Positions 54,600 to 64,000 of a stretch of 64,000 nt of DNA are shown one piece after another (position 1 is the stretch's first letter; each line of letters opens with the position of its first letter). Source of the stretch: Mannheimia bovis (GTDB lineage Bacteria; Pseudomonadota; Gammaproteobacteria; Enterobacterales; Pasteurellaceae); NCBI RefSeq assembly GCF_014541205.1, contig NZ_CP061280.1:1876798-1940797 (forward strand), in the 5' to 3' direction. The position numbers and the translations under genes were made by a program. Below the pieces are notes generated by a model. It ran no database searches, was not told the origin of the DNA, and worked only from the letters and a program-made list of their open reading frames with translations.

Positions 54600-54881
54600 C
54601 ATTAATAAAATACATAAAGATGGAATGACAATAAGATAACCTACTATCGGTAAAAAAATTGCTTTCCAAATCGTTGAACGAATTTCAAATCCAACCCCGT
54701 GTATCCACAAAATTGCCATACCATAAAAGATGAGCATCACTAAATACGGTGTTTTTCCTCCAAAAGTAAGAGCAAAAGCGGTCGAATTTAGTAAAATTAT
54801 TGCAAATAATGCGGTGGCTAAAATAAAAGAAAGGGCTTTTAACAAGCCCTTTGCTGTTAAGTTATAAAGAGTATTAATCAT
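54594..54881 (-). CDS. ybgE: Cyd operon protein YbgE
   Basis: 95 residues with three membrane segments. The family core is LRALSF-like LKALSFILATALFAIILLNSTAFALTFGGKTPYLVMLIFYGMAILWIHGVGFEIRSTIW, ending in LCILLMK. The role is not defined, but it always travels with cydAB. Its ATG overlaps the cydX stop by one base (TAATG). The terminator stem overlaps its last codons. Confidence 0.9.
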   Translation of the reverse strand: MINTLYNLTAKGLLKALSFILATALFAIILLNSTAFALTFGGKTPYLVMLIFYGMAILWIHGVGFEIRSTIWKAIFLPIVGYLIVIPSLCILLMK

Positions 54882-54979
54882 TACTCGTCAAACTTACCTG
54901 TTTTTTCAATGCTGATGGTGATTACAGTTGCAAAGAAAATTGCAAGCATTACACCTAACACCCAAGTTACATAAAACAT
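54881..54979 (-). CDS. cydX: Cytochrome bd small subunit CydX
   Basis: 32 residues, too short for most gene finders. It starts MFYVTWVLGVMLAIFF and ends KTGKFDE, with one membrane helix and an acidic tail, and matches E. coli CydX in the W-x-LG core. An AGGAG site lies 9 bases before the ATG, and it is 14 bases after cydB and overlaps ybgE. CydX stabilises the haem d/b595 centre and is needed for full oxidase activity. Confidence 0.93.
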   Translation of the reverse strand: MFYVTWVLGVMLAIFFATVITISIEKTGKFDE

Positions 54980-54993
54980 AATGCACTCTCCTA

Positions 54994-56127
54994 TTAGTAA
55001 GCTGATTTATTGTGTTCTAAGTAACTCACATCTAAGCGACCATACATTTTGATGTATGACCAAATAGTATAGCCTAATACTGTTGGAACGAAGATACACG
55101 CTACTACTAACATTACTGTTAATGTTGTTTGACTTGCAGTTGCATCCCACATCGTTAAACTCATATTAGGATGAGTAATTGATGGCATTACAAATGGGAA
55201 CATTGAAACTGCCGCCGTTGTAATTACCCCAACAATCATAATAGATGATGAGAAGAACGCAAAGCCGGAACGATTTGCTCTTGATGCAACGATAGTAAGC
55301 AATGCACCAATTACCGCTAATGCCGGAATGATCCATAATACAGGCATTGCCTCATAATTTCTGAACCAAGCACCTGTTTCAACTGCTACTGTTTTATTAG
55401 TAAATACCGATTGTGCATTGTGATCGATTTGGCTTGTTACTACGAAACCGTCTTTAAAAGACAACCATACACCAGCAAGGATAAAGGCAACTAATACAAC
55501 TGCTGCTGTAACTTGTGCTACTTTTCTTGCATTGTTATGAAGCTCATCTGTGGTTTTCATTTGTAACCAAGTTGCACCCTGTGTTGTTAGCATCATTAAA
55601 CTAATCACACCACATAATAATGCAAATGGATTTAATAAACCAAAGAATGTGCCTGTATATTGTGATTGGTTAATGCTGTTAAATTCAAATGGCACACCTT
55701 GTAATAAGTTACCAAATGCAACACCGAATACTAATGATGGTACAAATCCACCGATTAATAGTCCCCAGTCCCAAGCATTACGCCATTTCGGGCTATCAAT
55801 TTTAGCACGATATTCAAAACCAACTGGGCGGAAGAATAATGCGGCTAATACTAGCACCATTGCAATATAGAAACCTGAGAACGAGGTTGCATATACTGTT
55901 GGCCAGGCTGCAAATAATGCACCACCAGCGGTTAATAACCATACTTGGTTACCGTCCCAGTGAGGAGCAACTGTGTTGATCATAATACGGCGTTCAACAT
56001 TACTTTTACCAATTACAGGTAAAAGATTTAATACTCCCATAGTAAAGCCATCAGTAATGGCAAAACCAATTAATAATACTATGATTAAAATCCACCAAAT
56101 AAAGCGGAGAAATTCATAATCGAGCAT
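54994..56127 (-). CDS. cydB: Cytochrome bd ubiquinol oxidase subunit II
   Basis: 377 residues with eight or nine membrane segments. Family features are the N-terminal MLDYEFLRFIWWILIIVLLIGFAITDGFTMGVLNLLPVIG with Asp in helix 1, NTVAPHWDGNQVWLLTAGGALFAAWPTVYATSF near residue 50, and SITHPNMSLTMWDATASQTTL near 320. It holds no haem but forms the quinol oxidase with CydA and CydX. It starts 12 bases after cydA. Confidence 0.97.
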   Translation of the reverse strand: MLDYEFLRFIWWILIIVLLIGFAITDGFTMGVLNLLPVIGKSNVERRIMINTVAPHWDGNQVWLLTAGGALFAAWPTVYATSFSGFYIAMVLVLAALFFRPVGFEYRAKIDSPKWRNAWDWGLLIGGFVPSLVFGVAFGNLLQGVPFEFNSINQSQYTGTFFGLLNPFALLCGVISLMMLTTQGATWLQMKTTDELHNNARKVAQVTAAVVLVAFILAGVWLSFKDGFVVTSQIDHNAQSVFTNKTVAVETGAWFRNYEAMPVLWIIPALAVIGALLTIVASRANRSGFAFFSSSIMIVGVITTAAVSMFPFVMPSITHPNMSLTMWDATASQTTLTVMLVVACIFVPTVLGYTIWSYIKMYGRLDVSYLEHNKSAY

Positions 56128-56139
56128 TTTTAACTCCTA

Positions 56140-57690
56140 TTATTTAGCTGATTGTTCGAAGTAGTAACGACCCGTTTTTAATGAACTCGGTCCAAGTCGT
56201 CCGTATTTGAACATTAAGTACATTTCTATGATTAAGAACAGCGTATATAAACCACATAATAAGCCGATCGTAAACCATAAGTCGCCTGTTGTTAATGCAG
56301 AGTTTGCCACACCAACCGGTAACATCTCATAGATAGCCCAAGGCTGACGACCATATTCCGCTAAGAACCAACCAGACTCAATTGCAATCCAAGGTAATGG
56401 GATACCGCATAATAATGTTCTTAATAGGAAACGGCTTTGTCCAACTCTACCACGCATATTTTGAACAAATGCAGAGATGATTAATACTAACATAATCACA
56501 CCAGCAAGCATCATCACACGGAATGCCCAGAAGGTAGGACCTACATTTGGAATAGTGCTATCTGCTGCTTTTTGGATTTGCTCTTCTGTTGCATCAACTA
56601 CATTGTCTGTATATTGTTTTAACAATAAGCCAAAACCTAAATCTTTTTGTACTGCTTTAAAGGCTTCTTTATCTGCTTCCGTATAATTACCAGAACGTAA
56701 TTTTTCTAGTAAACCGTAAGCAACAATACCGTTACGAACACGTTGTTCGTTGATTACACGAATATCTTTTAAACCTGTAATTTCGGTATCTAAAGAACGC
56801 GTTGCAATAATACCAGCTGCGTATGGAATATGAATTGAGAATTCATTTTTCATTTCTGCTGTATTTGGAATAACAAATGCATTCCAAGCTGCCGGTGCCG
56901 GTTGAGTTTCAAATTCTCCTTCCATTGCCGCTAATTTTGTAGGTTGAGCTTTACCGATTTCATAACCAGACTCATCACCCATAATTAATACAGCGATAAT
57001 CGATAATAAACCAAAACTTGCACCTACAGAGAATGAACGTTTAGCAAATCCTAAATCACGACCTTTTAAGATGTAGTATGAACTAATCCCCAATACGAAG
57101 ATAGAACCACAAACATAACCTGCTGTTACAGTATGTAAGAATTTAGATTGTGTAACCGGATTTAGTAACAATTCAGAGAAGCTTGAAAGCTCCATACGCA
57201 TTGTTTCAAAGTTAAACTCTGAAGCAACCGGATTTTGCATCCAACCGTTAGCCACTAAAATCCATAACGCAGATAAGTTAGAGCCAAATGCAACACAGTA
57301 AGTCGTTAATAAGTGTTTAGCCTTTGATAAACGATCCCAACCGAAAAAGAACAGACCCACAAATGTAGATTCTAAGAAGAATGCCATTAAACCTTCAATC
57401 GCTAATGGAGCACCAAAGATATCACCTACATAATGAGAGTAATATGACCAGTTCATACCAAACTGGAATTCCATTGTAATACCAGTTGTTACACCTAAAG
57501 CAAAGTTAATACCAAATAACTTACCCCAGAATTTAGTCATATCTTTATATACTTCTTTACCCGTAGTTACATAAAGTGTTTCCATCACAACAAGTACGAA
57601 AGAAAGACCTAATGTAAGCGGTACGAATAAGAAGTGATAGAGTGCAGTTAAAGCAAACTGCAAACGTGAGAGTTCAACTACGTCTAACAT
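56140..57690 (-). CDS. cydA: Cytochrome bd ubiquinol oxidase subunit I
   Basis: 516 residues, near the E. coli length (522). It binds haems b558, b595 and d: the axial residues are in [22 protein letters not shown] (His of helix 1), [14 protein letters not shown] (His near 186) and a Met in the periplasmic Q-loop region near 390. The Q-loop with its long insertion is present. This high-affinity oxidase runs at low oxygen. A GAGG site lies 7 bases before the ATG. Confidence 0.98.
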   Translation of the reverse strand: MLDVVELSRLQFALTALYHFLFVPLTLGLSFVLVVMETLYVTTGKEVYKDMTKFWGKLFGINFALGVTTGITMEFQFGMNWSYYSHYVGDIFGAPLAIEGLMAFFLESTFVGLFFFGWDRLSKAKHLLTTYCVAFGSNLSALWILVANGWMQNPVASEFNFETMRMELSSFSELLLNPVTQSKFLHTVTAGYVCGSIFVLGISSYYILKGRDLGFAKRSFSVGASFGLLSIIAVLIMGDESGYEIGKAQPTKLAAMEGEFETQPAPAAWNAFVIPNTAEMKNEFSIHIPYAAGIIATRSLDTEITGLKDIRVINEQRVRNGIVAYGLLEKLRSGNYTEADKEAFKAVQKDLGFGLLLKQYTDNVVDATEEQIQKAADSTIPNVGPTFWAFRVMMLAGVIMLVLIISAFVQNMRGRVGQSRFLLRTLLCGIPLPWIAIESGWFLAEYGRQPWAIYEMLPVGVANSALTTGDLWFTIGLLCGLYTLFLIIEMYLMFKYGRLGPSSLKTGRYYFEQSAK

Positions 57691-58099
57691 CTCAAACCTC
57701 TTATTTATTAATATAATAATTTGACAAATAGATTACCGAAAAGTAATCGCCCACAAATTTTCACTCAATTCTAACAATAACCCAAATTGGTTAAATTTAT
57801 AATAAAGTGTCGGAAAGTATTCTACCTGTAAATAACCAATTAAAAAATAGTAATTTTGTTATATTCGTCACAAAATTGGTTTATTTATGTAATAAATTCT
57901 ATATAACCCACTAAATAACTAGGTTATAATAAACAAATTTATAACAAATAATTTACCATTTTAATATATATGGATCTTTTAGCAAAAAAGATCCACTTAA
58001 TAGATGACTTTTATTTAAACTTCTGCTAGTATCGGCTCGCTTTATTTTGGATAATAAGCAAAACATCAAATTTATTAGCACTTAATGTGTGGAGAACGC
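57691..58099. other. AT-rich divergent regulatory region of cydA and the secreted-protein gene
   Basis: About 400 bases without a gene. It holds a CRP-like box at 57857-57872, a perfect 10-bp palindromic hairpin TGGATCTTTT/AAAAGATCCA at 57971-57995 with no T run, and a small stem GATTAC/GTAATC at 57731-57748 in the cydA leader. I looked for FNR sites (TTGAT-N4-ATCAA) and saw none. ArcA boxes are too loose to call. Confidence 0.6.
57857..57872. promoter_or_regulatory. CRP-like site upstream of cydA
   Basis: TGTTA-TATTCG-TCACA matches the CRP half-sites at 9 of 10 positions. It sits about 167 bases from the cydA start and about 240 from the secreted-protein gene, so which gene it serves is unclear. 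The single mismatch and distance limit confidence. Confidence 0.4.
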
Positions 58100-58426
58100 A
58101 TGCTTAAAAGAATTTTAGGAGTTACACTTTGTGCAGTACTGGTTTCCGCTACTGCAATTGCGAATGTGAAAACTTCATCACTTACAGTTGCAAAACCTAC
58201 TTTAAGTAAAACATTACCAACTGAATGTGAGAAAATGTTTAACACCGCAAATAAATTAGTTTCTGATGCAGAAAAACAGCCGGGTACTCATACTCAATTG
58301 GTTAAAATGAAAAATAAACTTTCTTCAACAAAGCAACAAATCCTTAAAATGGATACTGTTCTACAACAAAAAAGTTGTGAGAAAGGTTTAACCGCATTAA
58401 ATAACCTAAGGCAAAAACATCAATAA
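58100..58426 (+). CDS. Small secreted protein of unknown function
   Basis: 108 residues from ATG 58100, with GGAG 5 bases ahead; the in-frame ATG at 58085 is less well placed. There is a signal peptide (MLKRILGVTLCAVLVSATAIA), then a mature chain rich in Lys, Thr and Leu with two Cys (TECEKMF near residue 42, KSCEKGL near 92), probably disulfide linked, and helical segments that include LVKMKNKLSSTKQQILKMDTVLQQK. It is likely periplasmic. I am not sure of the family; it could be a Pasteurellaceae-specific DUF. It has a terminator of its own. Confidence 0.8.
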   Translation: MLKRILGVTLCAVLVSATAIANVKTSSLTVAKPTLSKTLPTECEKMFNTANKLVSDAEKQPGTHTQLVKMKNKLSSTKQQILKMDTVLQQKSCEKGLTALNNLRQKHQ

Positions 58427-58433
58427 GAAAAAG

Positions 58434-58458
58434 CCAAGCTGGAATAGCTTGGTTTTTT
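58434..58458 (+). terminator. Terminator of the secreted-protein gene
   Basis: Stem CCAAGCT (58434-58440) / AGCTTGG (58446-58452) with a GGAAT loop, then TTTTTT. It begins 8 bases after the stop. Confidence 0.9.
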
Positions 58459-58491
58459 ATTGCAAACTTTTCTACAAAAATGACCGCTTGC
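58459..58491 (-). repeat. Single extended uptake signal
   Basis: Minus-strand core GCAAGCGGT (58483-58491), then CATTTTTGT and TTTGCAAT with GC at positions 29-30. Confidence 0.8.
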
Positions 58492-58505
58492 AGTTCTAAT
58501 AAATA

Positions 58506-58542
58506 AAATAAAAGCTACTGAGTTTTTCAGTAGCTTTTATTT
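58506..58542. terminator. Bidirectional terminator downstream of groEL
   Basis: A perfect 16-bp stem, AAATAAAAGCTACTGA (58506-58521) / TCAGTAGCTTTTATTT (58527-58542), with a GTTTT loop and A/T runs on both sides. Confidence 0.92.
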
Positions 58543-58557
58543 ATTAAGAACAAACGA

Positions 58558-60505
<1,948 letters not shown>

Positions 60506-60565
60506 ATTCTGTTCCTCTTATAAATTGATGATTGATAATTCTACGCAAAAAGCGTAACGCCTAAC

Positions 60566-60593
60566 AATATAAAGGCGGATTTCAGACTTTCAA
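60566..60593 (-). promoter_or_regulatory. groESL promoter, sigma-70 with heat-shock-like -35
   Basis: On the minus strand TTGAAA (60588-60593), a 16-base spacer and TATATT (60566-60571). The same -35 is preceded by C, giving CTTGAAA as in sigma-32 promoters, while the -10 is only weakly sigma-32-like. A small TACGC/GCGTA hairpin (60542-60556) lies in the leader. Confidence 0.55.
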
Positions 60594-60595
60594 GA

Positions 60596-60641
60596 GCAAG
60601 CGATCAAATTTGTAAAAAATTTTGTAAATTTAACCGCTTGA
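60596..60641. repeat. Degenerate inverted uptake-signal pair upstream of groESL
   Basis: GCAAGCGAT (60596-60604, one mismatch) faces ACCGCTTGA (60633-60641), span 46 bp, immediately upstream of the groES promoter. Confidence 0.6.
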
Positions 60642-60680
60642 TGGTGAAATTTCAGTCAAATAAAAAGAATGAAAAGCATA

Positions 60681-60710
60681 AAAAAATCCGCATGTAAGTG
60701 CGGATTTTTT
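60681..60710. terminator. Bidirectional terminator downstream of yceI
   Basis: A perfect 12-bp stem AAAAAATCCGCA (60681-60692) / TGCGGATTTTTT (60699-60710) with a 6-base loop. It ends yceI transcription before the groES promoter region. Confidence 0.9.
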
Positions 60711-60716
60711 TAACAA

Positions 60717-61277
60717 TTACTGCTTCGCTGCTTCAATTTGAATTGCAATTTCAACGTCTTTTGTCATACCTACATCAACAAGGTAATTCATACCCCATTG
60801 GCTTCTGTCGATAGTCGTTACAAAATCTCCACCGCATACTTCAGCTTTTAACATTGGGCTTTGGTAGCAATTGAATTTGGTCGCTTTTAAAGTTACCGGG
60901 TGGGTTTTGCCTAATAGGGTTAAGTTACCTTCTACTTCTGTTACTTTTTTATCGGCAAAATGGAACTTAGTTGAAACAAAACGCATTTCAGGGAATTTTT
61001 CAGCGTGGAATAAATCAGCCGATTTTAAGTGGTTGGTAAAATCTTGGCTACTTGCTTGTAAGCTGCTTACCGGAATGGTTACATCAATTGAACCCGTGCC
61101 TTTTTCTACATCAAGTTGTAGTTCACCTGTTAAATTGTAGAAACCGCCTACATTGCTACTTGTACCAAAATGGTCAATGCTAAATCTTGCATTTGCGTGA
61201 TATGGGTCAATTTTATAAGTTGCCGCATTTGCAGATACAGCAGTAATAGCAGCTGCTAACATAACGATTTTTTTCAT
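60717..61277 (-). CDS. yceI: YceI-family periplasmic protein
   Basis: 186 residues. A signal peptide (MKKIVMLAAAITAVSANA) is followed by the YceI lipocalin-like beta barrel: YKIDPYHANARFSIDHFG, VDVTIPVSSLQASSQDFTNHLKSADLFHAEKFPEMRF and VEGNLTLLGKTHPVTLKATKFN. The family binds polyisoprenoid chains; YceI of E. coli is induced by high pH. Two Cys (FNCYQS and AEVCGGD) are close to each other. It is a single gene with its own promoter and terminator. Confidence 0.92.
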   Translation of the reverse strand: MKKIVMLAAAITAVSANAATYKIDPYHANARFSIDHFGTSSNVGGFYNLTGELQLDVEKGTGSIDVTIPVSSLQASSQDFTNHLKSADLFHAEKFPEMRFVSTKFHFADKKVTEVEGNLTLLGKTHPVTLKATKFNCYQSPMLKAEVCGGDFVTTIDRSQWGMNYLVDVGMTKDVEIAIQIEAAKQ

Positions 61278-61417
61278 AAAAGTTCCTCGCTTTAATTGTC
61301 GATTTGTTAAATTTTAGTTAAGGAACTTTTATTCTATCCAAATAAAGATAAGGAATAAATGTGCGTTATGAAAAAAGATTATTTCTTTAAAAGAAAGAAT
61401 AGCAGATGAAACTGCTA

Positions 61418-61828
61418 CTATTCTTGATTTTCTATTTCTGCTTTTAGACGTTTAATCAATTGTGCATTAGCCGGTGGGAAAGCCCCTTCATCTAAATCCG
61501 ATTGAGCAATCCAAAAGCCCTCTTGCCCTTCTCGTCCAAAAGGTTCATTTACCCATTCTTCTACTAAGTAGAAGAAGAACTCAATAATCTTATTTGGATA
61601 TTCAAAGCTGAAACTTTCATAGGGAAAAGCACTTAGCACTTGAATACCGATTTCTTCTTCTAACTCACGTTTAAGGGCTTCTTCAGGAGTCTCACTGGCA
61701 TCAACCTTACCGCCCGGAAATTCTAATGATTGAGCGAAGTCTTGCCCTTCTAAACGTTGGGTCAAATAAATTTGCCCAAATTCGTTGCGGATAATACCGG
61801 CTGATACTTGAATAATCGGTTTTGACAT
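61418..61828 (-). CDS. mutT: 8-oxo-dGTP diphosphatase MutT
   Basis: 136 residues. The Nudix box is GGKVDASETPEEALKRELEEEIG near residue 38, which fits G-x5-E-x7-REUxEExGU, preceded by VSAGIIRNEFGQIYLTQR. It removes 8-oxo-dGTP from the nucleotide pool and prevents A-to-C transversions. It follows secA, as in E. coli, with an uptake-signal pair between. Confidence 0.94.
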   Translation of the reverse strand: MSKPIIQVSAGIIRNEFGQIYLTQRLEGQDFAQSLEFPGGKVDASETPEEALKRELEEEIGIQVLSAFPYESFSFEYPNKIIEFFFYLVEEWVNEPFGREGQEGFWIAQSDLDEGAFPPANAQLIKRLKAEIENQE

Positions 61829-61854
61829 AGATTTCCTTTACTCTTTTTATAAGT

Positions 61855-61912
61855 TCAAGCGGTCAGATTTAGACGATAATTTGCAAATTTCTGTCTAAAA
61901 ATAACCGCTTGT
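61855..61912. repeat. Inverted uptake-signal pair between secA and mutT
   Basis: TCAAGCGGT (61855-61863) faces ACCGCTTGT (61904-61912), span exactly 58 bp, with TTTGCAAA at the centre. Confidence 0.88.
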
Positions 61913-61916
61913 ATCA

Positions 61917-64000
61917 TTATGCGTATTTCGCTTTATTGCCGTGACAATGTTTATATTTTTTGCCTGAACCACAAGGGCAAGGATCGTTACGACCAATGTT
62001 TAAGTTTGACAATTCTTCATCGCTTAAACTTTCAAGAGCCACTTGCTGTTCTGACTCATCGGTTGTTAATTGTTCCGCAGTTTTCGCCTCCAATTCAGCT
62101 TGCAAGCGTTGAGCCTCTTCCACCTCTTCTTGGCTACGTACTTGAATACGGCTTAAAATGCTGATCACGTTCAGCTTTAAGGTGTTAAGCATATTGGTAA
62201 ACATTGCAAAAGACTCTTTTTTATACTCTTGCTTCGGATCTTTTTGGGCATAACCACGCAAGTGAATGCCTTTGCGTAAGTAGTCCATTGAAGAAAGATG
62301 CTCTTTCCATAATTCATCAAGGTTTTGTAGCATTACCCCTTTTTCAAAATTACGCATTACTTCAGAGCCAACTTTCTCTTCTTTCGCTTTATATTCTTCA
62401 ATAGCAATATTTAGAATACGCTCACGCAAGGTTTCTTCGTGTAGATCTTTTTCGGTTTCTAACCAATGAGCAATTGGTAAATCTAAGCCAAACTCACGGC
62501 GTAAACGCTCTTCCAAGCCCGGTACGTCCCACATTTCTTCAATAGATTGAGGTGGAATATACTCGCTGACGGTACTATCAAATACATCTTGGCGAATAGT
62601 TTCAATCATTGATGAAATATCATCAGTATCCAATAAGTGATTACGTTGTTCATAAATCACTTTACGCTGTTCGTTCGCTACATCATCATATTGTAAGAGG
62701 TTTTTACGACCATCAAAGTTATGAGCTTCCACTTTTGCCTGTGCCGATGCAATTACTTTGGTTAATAGTTTAGATTCCATCGCTTCGCCTTCTTCAGTAA
62801 AGGCTTTACGCATCATATTTAATTTACCTTCGTTGAGATAAATTCGCATCAATGTATCATCTAATGATAAGTAGAAACGTGATGAGCCAGGGTCGCCTTG
62901 ACGACCAGAACGACCACGCAACTGGTTATCGATGCGACGAGACTCGTGACGTTCTGTACCAATAATATGCAAACCACCTGCTTGCATTACCGTGTTGTAA
63001 CGCTCTTGCCAGGCTGATTTAATTTCATCAATTTGTTCTTGAGTTGGGTTTTCAAGTTTGGCAATTTCCATTCTCCAGTTACCGCCAAGCACGATATCTG
63101 TACCGCGACCAGCCATATTCGTTGCAATGGTTACTGCTCCCGGTGCACCTGCCTCCGCTACAATTTCTGCTTCTTGGGCGTGGAATTTCGCATTTAAAAC
63201 GTTGTGTGGAATACCTGCTTTAGTTAATTCTGCCGATAATAATTCTGATTTTTCGACCGATGCCGTACCCACTAGCACGGGCTGCTGGCGTTCCATACAA
63301 TCTTTAATTTCGGTAATAATCGCCGCAAATTTTTCCGCTTCGCTTTTGAACATTAAGTCCGTGCGATCCACACGGATAATCGGTCTGTTGGTTGGCACAA
63401 CAACAGTGTTTAAACCATAAATTTGTTGGAATTCAAAGGCTTCTGTATCTGCCGTACCTGTCATACCCGCTAATTTTTCATACAAACGGAAATAGTTTTG
63501 GTAAGTAATAGAAGCAACAGTTTGGTTTTCACCTTGAATATTTACACGCTCTTTGGCTTCAATCGCCTGGTGTAAACCATCAGACCAACGACGACCCGCC
63601 ATTGTTCGACCGGTGTGTTCGTCAATGATGACAATCTCGCCATCTTTTACAATATAGTCCACATTGCGTTCAAATAATTTATGAGCACGCAACGCCGCAC
63701 TTACGTGGTGTAAAAGCGAAATACGAGCCGGGTGATACAAACTCTCGCCTTCTTCCATTAACCCCATTTGAGTAAGGAAGTCCTCTACTTTCACCATACC
63801 ACGCTCAGTTAAATGAGCCTGTTTGTTTTTCAGATCTAAAGTGAAATCACCCTCGCCTGTGTATTCTTCGGTATCTTCTTTATCTTGTGCAATCAAATGC
63901 GGAATAATTTGATCCACTGCTTGGTAAATCTGAGTGGCATCTTCCGCAGGTCCTGAAATAATTAATGGCGTGCGGGCTTCATCAATTAAAATAGAGTCAA
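61917..64000 (-). CDS. secA: Preprotein translocase ATPase SecA, C-terminal part
   Basis: The gene runs off the right edge; about 694 residues are visible and the N-terminal part, including the Walker A motif, is outside. At the edge the DEAD-box region reads [20 protein letters not shown]. Then come the preprotein cross-linking and helical wing domains, [43 protein letters not shown] and [15 protein letters not shown] of NBD2, and the C-terminal zinc finger [16 protein letters not shown] that binds SecB. It drives Sec export at the membrane. It is upstream of mutT in the same direction. Confidence 0.98.
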   Translation of the reverse strand, partial: DSILIDEARTPLIISGPAEDATQIYQAVDQIIPHLIAQDKEDTEEYTGEGDFTLDLKNKQAHLTERGMVKVEDFLTQMGLMEEGESLYHPARISLLHHVSAALRAHKLFERNVDYIVKDGEIVIIDEHTGRTMAGRRWSDGLHQAIEAKERVNIQGENQTVASITYQNYFRLYEKLAGMTGTADTEAFEFQQIYGLNTVVVPTNRPIIRVDRTDLMFKSEAEKFAAIITEIKDCMERQQPVLVGTASVEKSELLSAELTKAGIPHNVLNAKFHAQEAEIVAEAGAPGAVTIATNMAGRGTDIVLGGNWRMEIAKLENPTQEQIDEIKSAWQERYNTVMQAGGLHIIGTERHESRRIDNQLRGRSGRQGDPGSSRFYLSLDDTLMRIYLNEGKLNMMRKAFTEEGEAMESKLLTKVIASAQAKVEAHNFDGRKNLLQYDDVANEQRKVIYEQRNHLLDTDDISSMIETIRQDVFDSTVSEYIPPQSIEEMWDVPGLEERLRREFGLDLPIAHWLETEKDLHEETLRERILNIAIEEYKAKEEKVGSEVMRNFEKGVMLQNLDELWKEHLSSMDYLRKGIHLRGYAQKDPKQEYKKESFAMFTNMLNTLKLNVISILSRIQVRSQEEVEEAQRLQAELEAKTAEQLTTDESEQQVALESLSDEELSNLNIGRNDPCPCGSGKKYKHCHGNKAKYA

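Noticed and set aside
57691-58099. FNR site upstream of cydA
   Set aside because: No TTGAT-N4-ATCAA or single-mismatch version could be found on either strand by eye.

Overview
The window looks like core chromosome of a Pasteurellaceae bacterium from the Actinobacillus/Mannheimia side of the family. Two things point there. The DNA uptake signal sequence is the ACAAGCGGT type (not the AAGTGCGGT type of Haemophilus influenzae) and occurs dozens of times on both strands. The gene content and order are also typical: a ribD-ribE-ribBA-ribH operon behind an FMN riboswitch, ybgC-tolQRAB-pal, cydABX-ybgE, secA-mutT and yciI-yciA-yciB-yciC. Species cannot be fixed from the sequence alone. I see no insertion sequence, prophage, CRISPR array, integron or toxin-antitoxin pair, and only one short stretch that looks accessory.

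Layout. 1-5.4 kb: end of a TorD-type chaperone gene, a small lipoprotein, a DUF2057 protein, corC, lnt and an LctP-like permease. 5.4-9.35 kb: riboflavin operon with riboswitch, reading left. 9.4-12 kb: lon with a heat-shock-like promoter. 12-15 kb: ilvY, then two AT-rich glycosyltransferase genes (GT8 and GT25, probably lipooligosaccharide) wedged between ilvY and rpmE. 15-31.7 kb: tkt, a secreted unknown, a dGTPase-like gene, rlmD, bcr-rsuA, menC, metG-ndk, lptD, yihI-DUF2489-hemN, yacL. 31.7-40.3 kb: glnE, the yci cluster, yfbV, tRNA-Asn, moeA-moeB and a MarC-family gene. 40.5-49.7 kb: yheS, an LprI-like protein, a GST, an RluA-family synthase, a histidine phosphatase, dusC-ycjF, djlA-yjdF and an EamA transporter. 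49.7-57.7 kb: the Tol-Pal envelope operon and the cytochrome bd operon including the 32-residue cydX. 58-64 kb: a secreted unknown, groESL, yceI, mutT and the C-terminal two thirds or so of secA, which runs off the right edge.

Working together: envelope biogenesis dominates (Lnt, LptD, Tol-Pal, SecA, CorC, the LOS glycosyltransferases, YciB), with proteostasis (Lon, GroESL, DjlA), low-oxygen respiration and haem (cydABX, hemN), molybdenum cofactor (moeAB, which fits the TorD chaperone), riboflavin and menaquinone synthesis, and RNA modification (RlmD, RsuA, an RluA-family enzyme, DusC).

I did not find a convincing undescribed multi-gene system. The most interesting signals are in non-coding DNA: a strict second block in the uptake signal (GC at positions 29-30), which makes inverted pairs fixed 58-bp palindromes; a LacI-family-style 16-bp palindrome filling the spacer of the tRNA-Asn promoter; a structured rpmE leader; a perfect CRP box before tkt; an uptake signal sitting where the yheS ribosome-binding site should be; and a hairpin-rich break between tolQ and tolR.
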